A DNA stretch of 36,704 nt, taken from a virus. A program made the translations under genes and the position numbers. The stretch spans positions 1 to 36,704 of IMG/VR virus record IMGVR_UViG_3300019888_000012; one strand, 5' to 3'. The notes beneath the pieces are model-generated. The model was given only the letters and a program-made list of their open reading frames with translations, made no database searches and had not been told where the DNA came from. The first letter of the stretch is position 1. Each line of letters begins with the position of its first letter. Shown here one piece after another: positions 1 through 8,268 of the stretch.

Positions 1-2
1 AA

Positions 3-110
3 GGCAAAGCTGACACCCCCGAAGACGCCGCCTGCAAGCTCAGTATCGAACTATTTAAGCAAGGGGTCTTGTGGTTAGAAGATAATAACAAGGAGAACAA
101 TAATGGATGA
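3..110 (+). CDS. 3' end of an unidentified gene, cut by the window edge
   Basis: An open frame enters from the left edge and stops at TGA 108-110, overlapping the ATG of the next gene at 103. The 35 visible residues include a plausible helical stretch (KLSIELFKQGVLWLEDNN). Nothing identifies the product. If the two window ends were joined as a circle, a TAA would fall immediately before this frame with no start codon after it, so the rest of the gene probably lies outside the window. The overlap with the next start is like other gene junctions here, which supports it being real. Confidence 0.4.
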   Translation, partial: GKADTPEDAACKLSIELFKQGVLWLEDNNKENNNG

Positions 111-444
111 TGAGGAGCTGCGATATAGCCTAAGACACTTAAAGGTGACGGCATACGCACAAGGTAAACCCTATAACGTAAACCTTGCAACAGTAATACA
201 AAAAGATGACATTGACGCTTTAATGTCCCTCATCGAGGTTGACCGTCACCACCACATAGCACTGGCACGGATAGATGAAAACCAAATCAGACTTGATCGT
301 ATAAACAACTTCAAGCCGCAACCTGGTCAACTAACATCTGCCAGTTTCGGTAGAGCTGGAGCAGGTATGGAAGTCGCCTCGCTGAAACGAAGCCTAGAGG
401 AGCGAATAGCAGAGATTGAAAAGTCTATGGAAGGTAAGGAGTGA
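103..444 (+). CDS. hypothetical protein, 113 aa, C-terminal coiled coil
   Basis: The ATG at 103 has a strong AAGGAG ribosome site at 90-95. I do not recognise the family. The protein is soluble and charged, has a His-rich patch (DRHHHIAL) near residue 50, and ends in a short heptad-like helix (SLKRSLEERIAEIEKSME). It is the first complete member of a tightly spaced set of small genes upstream of the terminase, typical of phage accessory proteins. Its stop (TGA 442-444) lies 2 nt before the next ATG. Confidence 0.75.
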   Translation: MDDEELRYSLRHLKVTAYAQGKPYNVNLATVIQKDDIDALMSLIEVDRHHHIALARIDENQIRLDRINNFKPQPGQLTSASFGRAGAGMEVASLKRSLEERIAEIEKSMEGKE

Positions 445-446
445 AT

Positions 447-773
447 ATGAGTGAAAATAAACTGCAATATGAAATTGATGAACAACTGGAACAATTCATG
501 ACGCATATTGAAGCATGGCAGTCAACTATTGAGGGATCGCCAACGGATAATGACATGAAAGTACTGGACGGTATCTATGCCACGTATCGAAACGGAGCGT
601 TGGATGCGGTCATACAGAGCTTGCCAACCACAGGACAAATACCAGAAGATGCTCGCAAATCAAAGATACGGGCGGGCTGGTACAAAGCAGGACACTTTGA
701 TGCAGTCGAACAGATAAAAGAAGCCCTCACAGAGGCCAAGTCACCTAGTCCTGGTGGGGAGGCGTCAGTATGA
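447..773 (+). CDS. hypothetical protein, 108 aa
   Basis: I chose the ATG at 447 because AAGGAG lies 5 nt upstream. An in-frame GTG at 441 is possible but sits inside that ribosome site. The protein is acidic, mostly helical in appearance, and has no membrane segment or recognisable motif. Its stop overlaps the next start (ATGA at 770-773), so the two are probably translationally coupled. Confidence 0.7.
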   Translation: MSENKLQYEIDEQLEQFMTHIEAWQSTIEGSPTDNDMKVLDGIYATYRNGALDAVIQSLPTTGQIPEDARKSKIRAGWYKAGHFDAVEQIKEALTEAKSPSPGGEASV

Positions 774-1036
774 ATAAAGAAGACGTAATCAGTAAGCACA
801 CGCCAATATGCCTCTATAACGGTGCTGGTAGCAAGCAATTCAAGGTAACCACCAAGAATCATCATAGTAAAGGCGTCGTTAAAATGAATGAAGTTGTCCG
901 AATTAGACGGTGCGGGAATCATCTCTATAAGTGGTGCAATAAAATCGGAGTCGAGCCCGTATCAGATTGGAATCAATTAGCCGCAGGGCAGCGACCTAAA
1001 GATGGTGGCCTTTGCGCCAGTGTGAAGGAGTCCTAA
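770..1036 (+). CDS. hypothetical protein, 88 aa
   Basis: The start overlaps the preceding stop and has GGGGAGG about 6 nt upstream. The protein is small and basic, with many Lys and His residues (TTKNHHSKGVVK) and five cysteines that do not form an obvious paired zinc motif. No family is recognised. The position within the ATGA-linked cluster supports a real gene. Confidence 0.65.
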   Translation: MNKEDVISKHTPICLYNGAGSKQFKVTTKNHHSKGVVKMNEVVRIRRCGNHLYKWCNKIGVEPVSDWNQLAAGQRPKDGGLCASVKES

Positions 1037-1038
1037 CC

Positions 1039-1224
1039 ATGTCAGCAGATAATAGGTCAGAAGAACTAGTATACAAATCTCATAGGGTCAGGGATCTCTA
1101 TCACGAGCGTTGCAACATGTTCGTCCTGGGTAATGGAAATATGGCGTTTCCGTATCAATGCTCGTGTGGCGTATGGGAATACAATCCAGATAACTGCACT
1201 TGGGGGCTACGCGATGAAGGCTAA
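1039..1224 (+). CDS. hypothetical protein, 61 aa, with Cys-x-Cys
   Basis: The ATG at 1039 is preceded by AAGGAG at about 1025-1030. A longer in-frame start at 1012 would lie upstream of that site and is less likely. The C-terminal half has a CSCGVW segment and a later Cys, which could bind a metal, but the pattern is incomplete for a standard zinc finger. The end overlaps the start of the next gene by 11 nt. Confidence 0.6.
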   Translation: MSADNRSEELVYKSHRVRDLYHERCNMFVLGNGNMAFPYQCSCGVWEYNPDNCTWGLRDEG

Positions 1225-1597
1225 CTCCAGTAGCTCTCACCACTCTACTGAATCATGTGTTTACTGTACTCATCTGGTAGATCCGCTAGATTTAGTATCG
1301 CCAAAGGTTAGCTCTGATGAGGCTCTACGTGAGGCGTTGCGGTCACCATTGGAGACCCTTGTTACCGATTACTATGAGACAAACAATCGTCCGAGTGAGT
1401 TGAAGGCATTGCGTGTGGCTACCGATGCCATCCTCCAAGCAGTAGACGCACACATGCAGAATACGGCTAAGGTACGAACAAATATCGTAGTTAGCGCCGA
1501 TTCAACCGATAACCTGCAACAAGACGTCCAAAGTACGACGAAAGTTCGTAGGGCAGACACTAACAATACGACCCCTAACCCTCGAAAGGAGGAATAA
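1214..1597 (+). CDS. hypothetical protein, 127 aa
   Basis: The ATG at 1214 is inside the end of the previous gene, the usual coupled arrangement here. An earlier in-frame ATG at 1133 would need a long overlap and is disfavoured. The N-terminus is Ser and His rich with one CVYC pair, the middle looks helical, and the C-terminus is Asn/Thr rich and probably disordered. No function can be assigned. Confidence 0.6.
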   Translation: MKANSSSSHHSTESCVYCTHLVDPLDLVSPKVSSDEALREALRSPLETLVTDYYETNNRPSELKALRVATDAILQAVDAHMQNTAKVRTNIVVSADSTDNLQQDVQSTTKVRRADTNNTTPNPRKEE

Positions 1598-1600
1598 CCT

Positions 1601-1777
1601 ATGGAAGAAAAGCCAACCAACGAACAGATGACCGCAGCACTCCAAAACCTTGCAAGCAGTATGGAGACCGTCGCAATCCTGCTTCACCGGTGGGGGAGAG
1701 ATGATAAGGCCAAGGAACTAAACGGGGCGGCCACTATGCTCCATGATTGGTATCGGAAAGTGGAGGCTGAGGTATGA
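1601..1777 (+). CDS. hypothetical protein, 58 aa
   Basis: A very strong ribosome site (AAAGGAGGAATAACCT) precedes the ATG at 1601. The protein is a short helical polypeptide (MEEKPTNEQMTAALQNLASS at the start, then a segment with HRWGRDDKAKELNGAATMLH). Its stop overlaps the next start as ATGA at 1774-1777. No family is recognised. Confidence 0.7.
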   Translation: MEEKPTNEQMTAALQNLASSMETVAILLHRWGRDDKAKELNGAATMLHDWYRKVEAEV

Positions 1778-2022
1778 AGTGGTTGACACACGATGAGTAT
1801 GTCAAACGCCGCAACGCGATACTCACCAAGCTAGACACTGGCGGCTACCTTGACGATGGGGGTAAAAGAAAGGCGGCGAAGGACATAGACCAGCTCTTCT
1901 CAGACTCCCAGGATAAGGTTCGCGACATCATTCAGGCCAACACCGATGAATGGGGACAAGTGGATGCCAAACAGATCGGGCAGCAGGTGGTGTGGTTGTT
2001 TAAGATTAAGGAAAAGGAATGA
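1774..2022 (+). CDS. hypothetical protein, 82 aa
   Basis: Coupled to the previous gene by ATGA. The protein is hydrophilic and probably all helical, with no motif I recognise. It overlaps the next start at 2019. The GTGGAGG upstream of the ATG can act as its ribosome site. Confidence 0.65.
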   Translation: MKWLTHDEYVKRRNAILTKLDTGGYLDDGGKRKAAKDIDQLFSDSQDKVRDIIQANTDEWGQVDAKQIGQQVVWLFKIKEKE

Positions 2023-2180
2023 CTTACTACATCGGGCAAACCCTGATTATTGTAGCCAGTGTTCTCATCCTCGTCATCGGGGTACTCATAACATGGTCAC
2101 TGCTTTACTTCCTGGTAGAGTTCATCATCAAGACAACGACGATAGTTTATAATAGATTGCGAGAACAACATGAAAGCTGA
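2019..2180 (+). CDS. small membrane protein, 53 aa
   Basis: The frame starts at ATG 2019 within the previous stop (ATGA), with AAAAGGA just upstream. After a short polar N-terminus there is a long hydrophobic stretch (LIIVASVLILVIGVLITWSL and on to FLVEFII), long enough for one or two membrane passes. A basic tail (YNRLREQHES) follows and is probably cytoplasmic. Function unknown. Its end overlaps the next gene by 11 nt. Confidence 0.65.
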   Translation: MTYYIGQTLIIVASVLILVIGVLITWSLLYFLVEFIIKTTTIVYNRLREQHES

Positions 2181-2376
2181 ATCAGCCCCTAAATGGAGAA
2201 AAACCATGATAGAGAAATATGGATCTGAGGAGAAATGGAAGGAGCATCAGAAAATGATTGCCCGAAGAGGTGGCTCTGCCCATGTTGCCAAGGGATTCTC
2301 CGTTGGCACCCCTGAGGAACGCAAGGAACGATCAAGACAAGCTCTCGAGGCGAAACGAAGGAACTCTATCGGATGA
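2170..2376 (+). CDS. small basic protein, 68 aa
   Basis: The start is inside the end of the membrane-peptide gene. The product is strongly basic and has RRGGSAHVAKGFSV followed by TPEERKERSRQALEAKRR, a composition that suggests nucleic-acid binding. I do not recognise a family. The end overlaps the next small frame as ATGA. Confidence 0.55.
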   Translation: MKAESAPKWRKTMIEKYGSEEKWKEHQKMIARRGGSAHVAKGFSVGTPEERKERSRQALEAKRRNSIG

Positions 2377-2468
2377 ATCATAAACTATACTTTGAATATG
2401 ACATCCCGATTAAACAGGCTAAGGTGATATTGAAACGACGGGTTGCTATTGCTAGGTCTAAGGAATAG
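2373..2468 (+). CDS. possible 31-aa basic peptide
   Basis: ATGA coupling to the preceding gene and an uninterrupted frame suggest a small gene. The peptide is basic (KQAKVILKRRVAIARSKE) and has no recognisable domain. Its short length makes it uncertain. Confidence 0.4.
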   Translation: MNHKLYFEYDIPIKQAKVILKRRVAIARSKE

Positions 2469-2470
2469 CG

Positions 2471-2521
2471 ATGATAGTATTTCTACTAATCGTTATAATC
2501 ATTATCCTGCTATTCAAATAA
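2471..2521 (+). CDS. possible 16-aa hydrophobic peptide
   Basis: A tiny frame made almost entirely of Ile, Leu and Val (MIVFLLIVIIIILLFK) begins 2 nt after the previous stop. It ends just before the terminase promoter. It could be a single-pass membrane micropeptide, or the hydrophobicity could be a chance result of A+T-rich sequence upstream of a promoter. Confidence 0.25.
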   Translation: MIVFLLIVIIIILLFK

Positions 2522-2537
2522 TGCTATACTCATTTTA
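2522..2537 (+). promoter_or_regulatory. extended -10 promoter for terminase genes; leaderless start
   Basis: TGC-TATACT (TGn plus -10 box at 2525-2530) lies 7 nt before the A of the terminase small-subunit ATG at 2537. The expected transcription start therefore falls on the start codon. No ribosome site precedes the ATG, which fits a leaderless mRNA. Confidence 0.6.
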
Positions 2538-3073
2538 TGGAGCTTGATAACTCGAAAAAGAATCAAGAGAATGCTAAACGATGGGGAGGAAGGCGTATCA
2601 ATTCTGGCCGTCCCTTGCATAGCAAAAACCCTGCTACCATAGAGCGTGAAGAGGCAGCGCGTTTATTCAAGGAGCGGGTAGCAAAAAATGCGGATAAGCT
2701 ATTCAATGCTCAGTTATCTCTTGCAACCGGAATGCAGATGTTATTTGTGATCCATACCGATTCTAAAGGTAAAAGACGTAAGCCAGAGATTGTAACAGAT
2801 GTAGATACCATCTCACGTTTTCTCGATGAGAATGAAGGAACCGATGGCATAATGGAAATGAAAGCCCATGCAAATGACTCAAAGGTGGAGGATTACTTTT
2901 TCCTAACTACATCAGCCCCGAACAATCAGGCGCTAGAGGGACTACTTAATCGCTCATTTGGTAAAGCAGAAGAAAAGGTTGATTTATCTAATAAAGACGG
3001 TTCATTGAACCAAGTCCATGATATATCTGATGAGGAGTTGAATGAAAGAATTAACCGTATCCTCAAGGTCTGA
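2537..3073 (+). CDS. terS: terminase small subunit (putative)
   Basis: This 178-aa protein lies directly upstream of, and overlaps, the large terminase gene, the usual place for the DNA-recognition subunit of the packaging motor. The N-terminus is basic (KRWGGRRINSGRPLHSKN), then long helical segments follow, with a segment near residue 130 (NQALEGLLNRSFGKAEEK) of a kind often seen in phage small terminases and related DNA-binding proteins. The C-terminal helix (DISDEELNERINRILKV) could be the contact with the large subunit. The call rests on position plus composition; no catalytic motif exists to confirm it. Translation probably begins on a leaderless transcript. Confidence 0.6.
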   Translation: MELDNSKKNQENAKRWGGRRINSGRPLHSKNPATIEREEAARLFKERVAKNADKLFNAQLSLATGMQMLFVIHTDSKGKRRKPEIVTDVDTISRFLDENEGTDGIMEMKAHANDSKVEDYFFLTTSAPNNQALEGLLNRSFGKAEEKVDLSNKDGSLNQVHDISDEELNERINRILKV

Positions 3074-4670
3074 ACTTATTGAATTGTTGGATGAAGCTGA
3101 TCGTCGAAGGGCGGCTAAGGATTGCGTGTTTTTCATCGAGCATTATCTAAAGACCTTTGATCCTCGTCCCGAGGCATATCCCCACCATCTTGACTTTATT
3201 CTTTATGACTTTCAAAAAGATTATGTAAACGGGTTAGTTGAGGCTATCCGAACCGGACACGATGTGTTTGATGAGAAGTCTAGAGACATGGGAGCATCAT
3301 GGCTTGCACTTGCAGTACGATTTTGGTTCTGGTCATTTGACGAGGGCTACCAATGTTTGGTAGGTTCGCGTAAGGAAGAGTATGTCGATGACAATACGCT
3401 CGCCTCACTATTTGGTAAAATGGATTACTTTATAGATAACATAAAAGATCCCCTGCTACTACCAAATGGGTTTGACAAGAAGAAACATCGGACGTATATG
3501 AAGCTAACTAATCCGGCAAATGGTAATGTCGTAAAAGGTGAATCATCCAATAAAAACTTTAGTCGTGGTGGACGCTATAAAGATGTACTATTTGATGAGT
3601 TGGGTTTTTGGCCTGATGCAAGAGCCTCATGGACTGCCGCCGGTGATGCTACACGTTGCCGTCATGCGGTCACAACCCCACCAGATCAACCGTCATTCTC
3701 CAAGGTATTGAGGTTTAGTGGGAAGATTAAAGTACGTACATGGCACTGGCGATTACATCCACATAAAGGTGACAAATGGTATGAATATGAAAAGAAACGT
3801 CGTAGCGAGGAAGAGGTATTACATGAATTGGACATATCATGGGAGTATTCATCGACCGGACGACCCTATCCAGAGATCACCAAAGTGCCATTTCAGCAGA
3901 TTGAGTATGAAGAAGGATTACCATTGTACGTGTCTATCGACCTTGGGCTAGATGCCGTGGCTTTAGGCTACTGGCAGCCGGTTAAGAACAGTGAGTGGAT
4001 AGCCCTGCTTGACGCTCACGAAGAAACTGACCACATTATTGAGTGGTACTTTCCATTCTTTGGATTAGAGGATTGTATCAACGTCCCAGAGTGTCCGTGG
4101 TGTGGTAAAGAACATAACTTTGATTACAACGAGAAACAACTAGACTTTATGCGGAAGGTAAACAAGTGGCGTAAGGATATATTCTTTGGCGATCCGTCAG
4201 GTAAGCAACGGCATATTGAATCGGGTGTTAGCCCGTACTCTATCCTTGAGGAACATGGTGTTGACGTGCAAGTTAACGATCAAGAAAATGACTGGATTCA
4301 TCGAAGAGACGCGACCCGTCGTCTATTCACACACTTGACCGTGAATGACACCGAGGGGACACGTTGGTGGGCTGAAGCAATTAAAAACGCTCATTATCCT
4401 AAACGTGAAGAAACGAGCCAAGCCGTCACGCCGATCACTAAACCCGTGCATGACTGGACATCCCATCATCGGACACAGACTGAGTTCTTTGCTGTAAACT
4501 ACAAAGGGGAATATGACCTAGGATCTAAGTTTATTGAACCGAACCTCCCTGAAGCGAATAAGGCTAAAGTCGAGTGGCGAGGTAATGAAGATGGTACGAT
4601 TGAGGGGACAGGATTAGACATACAAAAACTATTGAGTGGTCATCAAGACCGGGATTGGAGAAGCATGTAA
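3042..4670 (+). CDS. terL: terminase large subunit (packaging ATPase and nuclease)
   Basis: 542 aa, the length usual for the family. The ATPase half has a Walker A-like SRDMGASW at residues 80-87 and Walker B DVLFDE at 181-186, with the catalytic Glu at its end. The nuclease half has Asp300 in YVSIDLG and Asp384 in FFGDPSG, matching the RNase H-like acidic residues of phage terminases. A CPWC pair near residue 351 may be part of a small metal knuckle. The protein would drive DNA into proheads through the portal encoded downstream and cut concatemers. The ATG at 3042 has GAGGAG upstream and overlaps the small-subunit gene by 32 nt. Confidence 0.93.
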   Translation: MKELTVSSRSELIELLDEADRRRAAKDCVFFIEHYLKTFDPRPEAYPHHLDFILYDFQKDYVNGLVEAIRTGHDVFDEKSRDMGASWLALAVRFWFWSFDEGYQCLVGSRKEEYVDDNTLASLFGKMDYFIDNIKDPLLLPNGFDKKKHRTYMKLTNPANGNVVKGESSNKNFSRGGRYKDVLFDELGFWPDARASWTAAGDATRCRHAVTTPPDQPSFSKVLRFSGKIKVRTWHWRLHPHKGDKWYEYEKKRRSEEEVLHELDISWEYSSTGRPYPEITKVPFQQIEYEEGLPLYVSIDLGLDAVALGYWQPVKNSEWIALLDAHEETDHIIEWYFPFFGLEDCINVPECPWCGKEHNFDYNEKQLDFMRKVNKWRKDIFFGDPSGKQRHIESGVSPYSILEEHGVDVQVNDQENDWIHRRDATRRLFTHLTVNDTEGTRWWAEAIKNAHYPKREETSQAVTPITKPVHDWTSHHRTQTEFFAVNYKGEYDLGSKFIEPNLPEANKAKVEWRGNEDGTIEGTGLDIQKLLSGHQDRDWRSM

Positions 4671-4888
4671 TGTGGACATGGGGAATCATCCTAACACGAA
4701 CAAACCTACCAGAGGCTGTACCCTATTTTTGTATGCGCTGCCGGTCACGACTGTTTCACGTCAACAGAGACGTTGTAGCTATATGGCAGGGCGATGGCTA
4801 TCCCGAGCAAGAGATACCTAAGAATATGGGACTGGTACAGAAGAAGTGTCATGGGTGCGAAACAATGTACAATTTTTACTTTCAGTGA
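4670..4888 (+). CDS. zinc-ribbon protein, 72 aa
   Basis: The ATG at 4670 overlaps the terminase stop (TAATG). The protein has two Cys pairs, CMRC near residue 21 and CHGC near residue 60, spaced as in a small zinc ribbon of about 45 residues. Such proteins often bind nucleic acid or act as adaptors, but no specific function can be given. Its place between terminase and portal suggests late expression. Confidence 0.65.
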   Translation: MWTWGIILTRTNLPEAVPYFCMRCRSRLFHVNRDVVAIWQGDGYPEQEIPKNMGLVQKKCHGCETMYNFYFQ

Positions 4889-4961
4889 TATACTCAATAA
4901 GTTGAAGTCCCTCGCAGCGTACGACAATGCTTGGGATGGATATATTGAGACAGCTAGCTAA
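4851..4961 (+). CDS. possible 36-aa peptide
   Basis: An ATG at 4851 opens a frame overlapping the end of the zinc-ribbon gene and stopping at TAA 4959-4961, inside the terminator stem. The sequence looks protein-like (FSDILNKLKSLAAYDNAWDG) and ends in DGYIETAS. The ribosome site is weak, so this is only a possibility. Confidence 0.3.
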   Translation: MGAKQCTIFTFSDILNKLKSLAAYDNAWDGYIETAS

Positions 4962-4987
4962 AGTACAAGGCTAGCTGTTTCCTTTTT
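4950..4987 (+). terminator. intrinsic terminator after terminase operon
   Basis: A perfect 9-bp stem (ACAGCTAGC at 4950-4958, GCTAGCTGT at 4970-4978) with an 11-nt loop is followed by TTTCCTTTTT. It separates the terminase transcription unit from the portal promoter, which starts only 5 nt later. Confidence 0.8.
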
Positions 4988-4991
4988 ATAA

Positions 4992-5052
4992 TGCTACAAT
5001 GTCTCCATAAGGTTTCGAGCCACGCTATTAGGCGTGGCTTATTTTATAGGAG
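4992..5052 (+). promoter_or_regulatory. late promoter-hairpin-RBS module A (portal operon)
   Basis: Extended -10 TGC-TACAAT (4992-5000). The predicted +1 is A5007, the first base of AUAAGG. A stem follows (AGCCACGC 5018-5025 with GCGTGGCT 5032-5039), then TATTTTAT and the ribosome site AGGAG at 5048-5052. The same order recurs at five other late genes; see modules B to F. Confidence 0.7.
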
Positions 5053-5061
5053 TAAAAAACC

Positions 5062-7284
5062 ATTAATCCACAACTCTTCACCCAGCCGCAGTCAGACTAC
5101 AACCTTGACGATCTCGCCAGTAGAGATGGTGAACTTGAACAGCTGCCGACTTTATCTTTCGACTTGGACGATGCCTATATTATCAAGAACCTCCACATCA
5201 TTATCGAGGATTCAAAAGATTGGTACAACGATATCAACCATTTCAATCTCAAATCAAAACGATTAAAGAACGCCCAAATGCTACAGGGCGCGCACCTATC
5301 TGAAAATAAACTATACCGCCACCAGACACCATTCGTAGACAACGAGATCTTTGTTGGTATCGATGCGATTATCTCGTATGTATGCGCCCAGACCCCAAAG
5401 GCTGAGGTATATCCTGCATCTGATAAGACTGATTCAGCTGTCCTTGCTCAGAATCTTGAGAAATATATGCTGTCCCACTCGGACAGATTTGAATTGCCAC
5501 GCAAGATGGAAGGCGCCGTCTATAACCTGATCGGTAAGTTCATCGGTATACTAAAATTACGATGGGATCCACTCCATGGACGAAATGGTGAGATTGTCCC
5601 CGAGGTTGTTGACCCGAATCATATTATTATCGACAAAAATGCTAAATTAGGGGAAAACCCACGTTTCATTTGTCACGTACTCAAAGACAATGTCGAGGGA
5701 CTCATTTCGAGATTCCCAGATAAAGAGGGGCAAATCCTACAGCATTTTACTATCAAGCGCAAGGGATCGCGCAACATGACCGCTGAGGTGGCCTATCGTG
5801 AAGTGTGGTTTACCTACTTCGACAAAGACAACAAACCGCAAGAGGCTGTGACGTGGTATGTTGATGATCTAGTCCTTGATAAATGCCAGAACCCAAATTG
5901 GCTATACGAGAATGAAGGCGCAAACTTCCTCGATGCCCCAATGAAACCATTTATTCCGTTCAATCTTACTAATGATGGGGCAAACTGGATTGACCGTACA
6001 AATGCTCTCGAACAAGCTATCCCGCAGCAGGACATTTTGAACAAACTCGGTCGTCAGGTGATGGACAATCTCGCCACAGCTAATGGATTTAAAGTGATTG
6101 ACTCCCATGCCATGACCAAAGATGACGCCCAGAACTTTACGGGTGATCCAAACCAACTGCTATTGGTAAAAACAAAACCCGGTCAAAACGTGAGCGATGT
6201 CGTAGCTCAGCTCACGCCACAATTAGTATCCAGCGAACTTATTACCCAGCTAACCCAAACCGTCCAGAGAATCCATGGTATCCTTGGCACCCCATCACAA
6301 TTCACCGGCCAGAACGATAACCAAGAAGAAACCGCCAGCGAAGCCCTGATGATCAAGAACCAAGCAAGTGGCCGACAGGACAAGATTGTCCGTTCAGTTG
6401 ACTACGGTATGGACAAGTACTTTAAGTTCTTAGGCCAGATGATGACTGTCTGGTATACAGATACCCACTACGCGACGGTTAATGGTGGTGATGGTAAGTT
6501 CGACTTTATTGAGATGCATAAAAATAAGATTGAAAAAGGCATGTTAGTCAGGGTTAAGTCTGGTACTACCCTAGCCTTTGATAAATCACGTCAGGAATCA
6601 GTAGCACTTAATCTTCTGAAAATGGGTGTTCTTAGCCCTTACGATGGTTACGATCTACTTCACATGGACAATCCTAAAAAGCTCTATAATAACTTTATGG
6701 AGTGGAAATCAGACCCAAGTAAGTTAGCCCAGGATCTTGCAGTTAACGAAGCTGATGCTGATGCCGTCGTTGACTGGACCGAATTAATTGCTGGCCGTAC
6801 TCCGACAGATCGTCAAGACCCAACTCATGAATATGTGGAGGAGATGCGTAAATTGTTGATCGGTGACGAGTTTATGCAGGCCAAACCGAAGATCCAAGCA
6901 ACCATCATCAAGTTCATAAACAAAGCCGTTGACTCTCTCGAACTCCATACAGAATTAGACGAAGCATCGAAGGCACCCGAGCAACCTAAGCAATTTCCAT
7001 CACAGGTATTAGCCACTGGCGTCCAACAGGTTCAACCACCAATGATGCCTGGACAGATGCCAGGTATGCCGCAACCGGGGATGATACCACAGGGTGCGCC
7101 CATGGCTCCTCCGATGCCTCAATCACCAATGCAATCCATCCTCCAGCAGCCAGCACCACTACCAGGTGTCCCCCCAACAGTAGGCCAAGGTCAGCCAGGT
7201 GAACTACCTCAAGGTGGTATGCCTCTTGGTGGTGGACAGCCACAAGTCAATTTATCTAATCCAGCACAATTGCCCCCAGTTTAA
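5062..7284 (+). CDS. portal protein (P22-like head-tail connector)
   Basis: The portal forms the dodecameric ring at one capsid vertex through which DNA is packaged and ejected. The sequence shows typical P22-type portal features: a long helical body, EVVDPNHIIIDKNAK near residue 180 (counting from the ATT), and a variable low-complexity C-terminus rich in Pro, Gln, Met and Gly. At 740 aa it is in the size range of the family. There is no ATG, GTG or TTG near the ribosome site AGGAG (5048-5052). The frame opens after TAA at 5053, and the first plausible codon is ATT at 5062, 9 nt after the site. The alternative is TTG at 5164, which lacks a ribosome site and would remove 34 protein-like residues. 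Confidence 0.85.
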   Translation: MNPQLFTQPQSDYNLDDLASRDGELEQLPTLSFDLDDAYIIKNLHIIIEDSKDWYNDINHFNLKSKRLKNAQMLQGAHLSENKLYRHQTPFVDNEIFVGIDAIISYVCAQTPKAEVYPASDKTDSAVLAQNLEKYMLSHSDRFELPRKMEGAVYNLIGKFIGILKLRWDPLHGRNGEIVPEVVDPNHIIIDKNAKLGENPRFICHVLKDNVEGLISRFPDKEGQILQHFTIKRKGSRNMTAEVAYREVWFTYFDKDNKPQEAVTWYVDDLVLDKCQNPNWLYENEGANFLDAPMKPFIPFNLTNDGANWIDRTNALEQAIPQQDILNKLGRQVMDNLATANGFKVIDSHAMTKDDAQNFTGDPNQLLLVKTKPGQNVSDVVAQLTPQLVSSELITQLTQTVQRIHGILGTPSQFTGQNDNQEETASEALMIKNQASGRQDKIVRSVDYGMDKYFKFLGQMMTVWYTDTHYATVNGGDGKFDFIEMHKNKIEKGMLVRVKSGTTLAFDKSRQESVALNLLKMGVLSPYDGYDLLHMDNPKKLYNNFMEWKSDPSKLAQDLAVNEADADAVVDWTELIAGRTPTDRQDPTHEYVEEMRKLLIGDEFMQAKPKIQATIIKFINKAVDSLELHTELDEASKAPEQPKQFPSQVLATGVQQVQPPMMPGQMPGMPQPGMIPQGAPMAPPMPQSPMQSILQQPAPLPGVPPTVGQGQPGELPQGGMPLGGGQPQVNLSNPAQLPPV

Positions 7285-7299
7285 TAAGGAAGGAAATCA

Positions 7300-8268
7300 A
7301 TGGAAGACGAATTACCCCCAGTAGAGAACCCAAAGGATGAGCCAGCAGTCACCATCCCGAAACCAGAGGACAGGCCAAAAATAGCCCTCGATCCAACCCG
7401 CCCGTTAAAAGGCCAAGTTGATCGTCTGCTTAACTCTCTCCCAAAAGAGGACGAAAAGATTGAGGACGAAAAAGATAAGGTAGTCGAAGACACTCCCAAA
7501 GATGATGTAGAGGAGGCTCCTGACGATGTAGAACTCGAAGACATCCCAGAAGAAACAAAACTCGAACCACTCCCAGATTGGCAAAAATACATCATCGACA
7601 ATCTCCCTAACATCCAGGTTATGGGGCATGAGGGCGCAGACGGTAAAGATAAACTATACAATGTAAAGCGATTAGAGGAACTTCCTGATGAGTTTGAGTT
7701 TGCGTCTAAACGTGCCGAGTTAGCATTTAGTGCAGCGCTCGCAGCCCAAGAGGTCAACGCCCGTGAATTACTGGGCAAGTACCGCAACGAAGAGGCTCAG
7801 CGGGCAAATAAAGACTTTGAATCACTGGAGGCTGTTGATATTCAGAATGATGTAAAGAGTCTGCAAAAGGCTGGACTTTTATCAAAGTTTAAATATCCAG
7901 TTAACGATCCCCGTTTTAACGATGATCCAGCAGTTCAAGAGTCAAACAAGATCTATGACTTCTATAAGAAAATTAATGCCGGTTATTTTGAGAAGTACAA
8001 TGGGTCTGGTCGGATGTACCGGGTCAGTTATGAGGATGCGGCCTATCGCTACTACGCCCTTAATCCAAAGGGGGTGACTCCCGAGATTAAAAAGGCGATT
8101 GAAAAGGAAGAAGTAAAACCCAAGAGTGCAGAGCAAATCCAACGCGAGAAAGCCGCTTCTAAGGTGGGCGCACCACAAGGCTCGTCAACGGATACCAAGG
8201 CTCGTCCACTCCGCCCTGGTACATCACTACAAAATGTCTATCAACTCTATAAACAAGGAAGAATTTAA
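7300..8268 (+). CDS. capsid scaffolding protein (putative)
   Basis: 322 aa between portal and major capsid genes, the classical scaffold position. The N-terminal third is extremely acidic and repetitive in Glu, Asp and Lys (EDEKIEDEKDKVVEDTPKDD), the middle is helical, and the C-terminus is basic, ending YQLYKQGRI. Scaffolds typically have such disordered acidic regions with a basic C-terminal helix that contacts the coat. Scaffold sequences diverge quickly, so the call rests on position and composition. Ribosome site AAGGAAGGAAATCA precedes the ATG. Confidence 0.7.
   Translation: MEDELPPVENPKDEPAVTIPKPEDRPKIALDPTRPLKGQVDRLLNSLPKEDEKIEDEKDKVVEDTPKDDVEEAPDDVELEDIPEETKLEPLPDWQKYIIDNLPNIQVMGHEGADGKDKLYNVKRLEELPDEFEFASKRAELAFSAALAAQEVNARELLGKYRNEEAQRANKDFESLEAVDIQNDVKSLQKAGLLSKFKYPVNDPRFNDDPAVQESNKIYDFYKKINAGYFEKYNGSGRMYRVSYEDAAYRYYALNPKGVTPEIKKAIEKEEVKPKSAEQIQREKAASKVGAPQGSSTDTKARPLRPGTSLQNVYQLYKQGRI

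Noticed and set aside
7281-7787. 168-codon Ser-rich minus-strand frame opposite the scaffold gene
   Set aside because: Its Ser and Phe richness is the complement of Glu/Asp/Lys codons. No start signal or recognisable domain.
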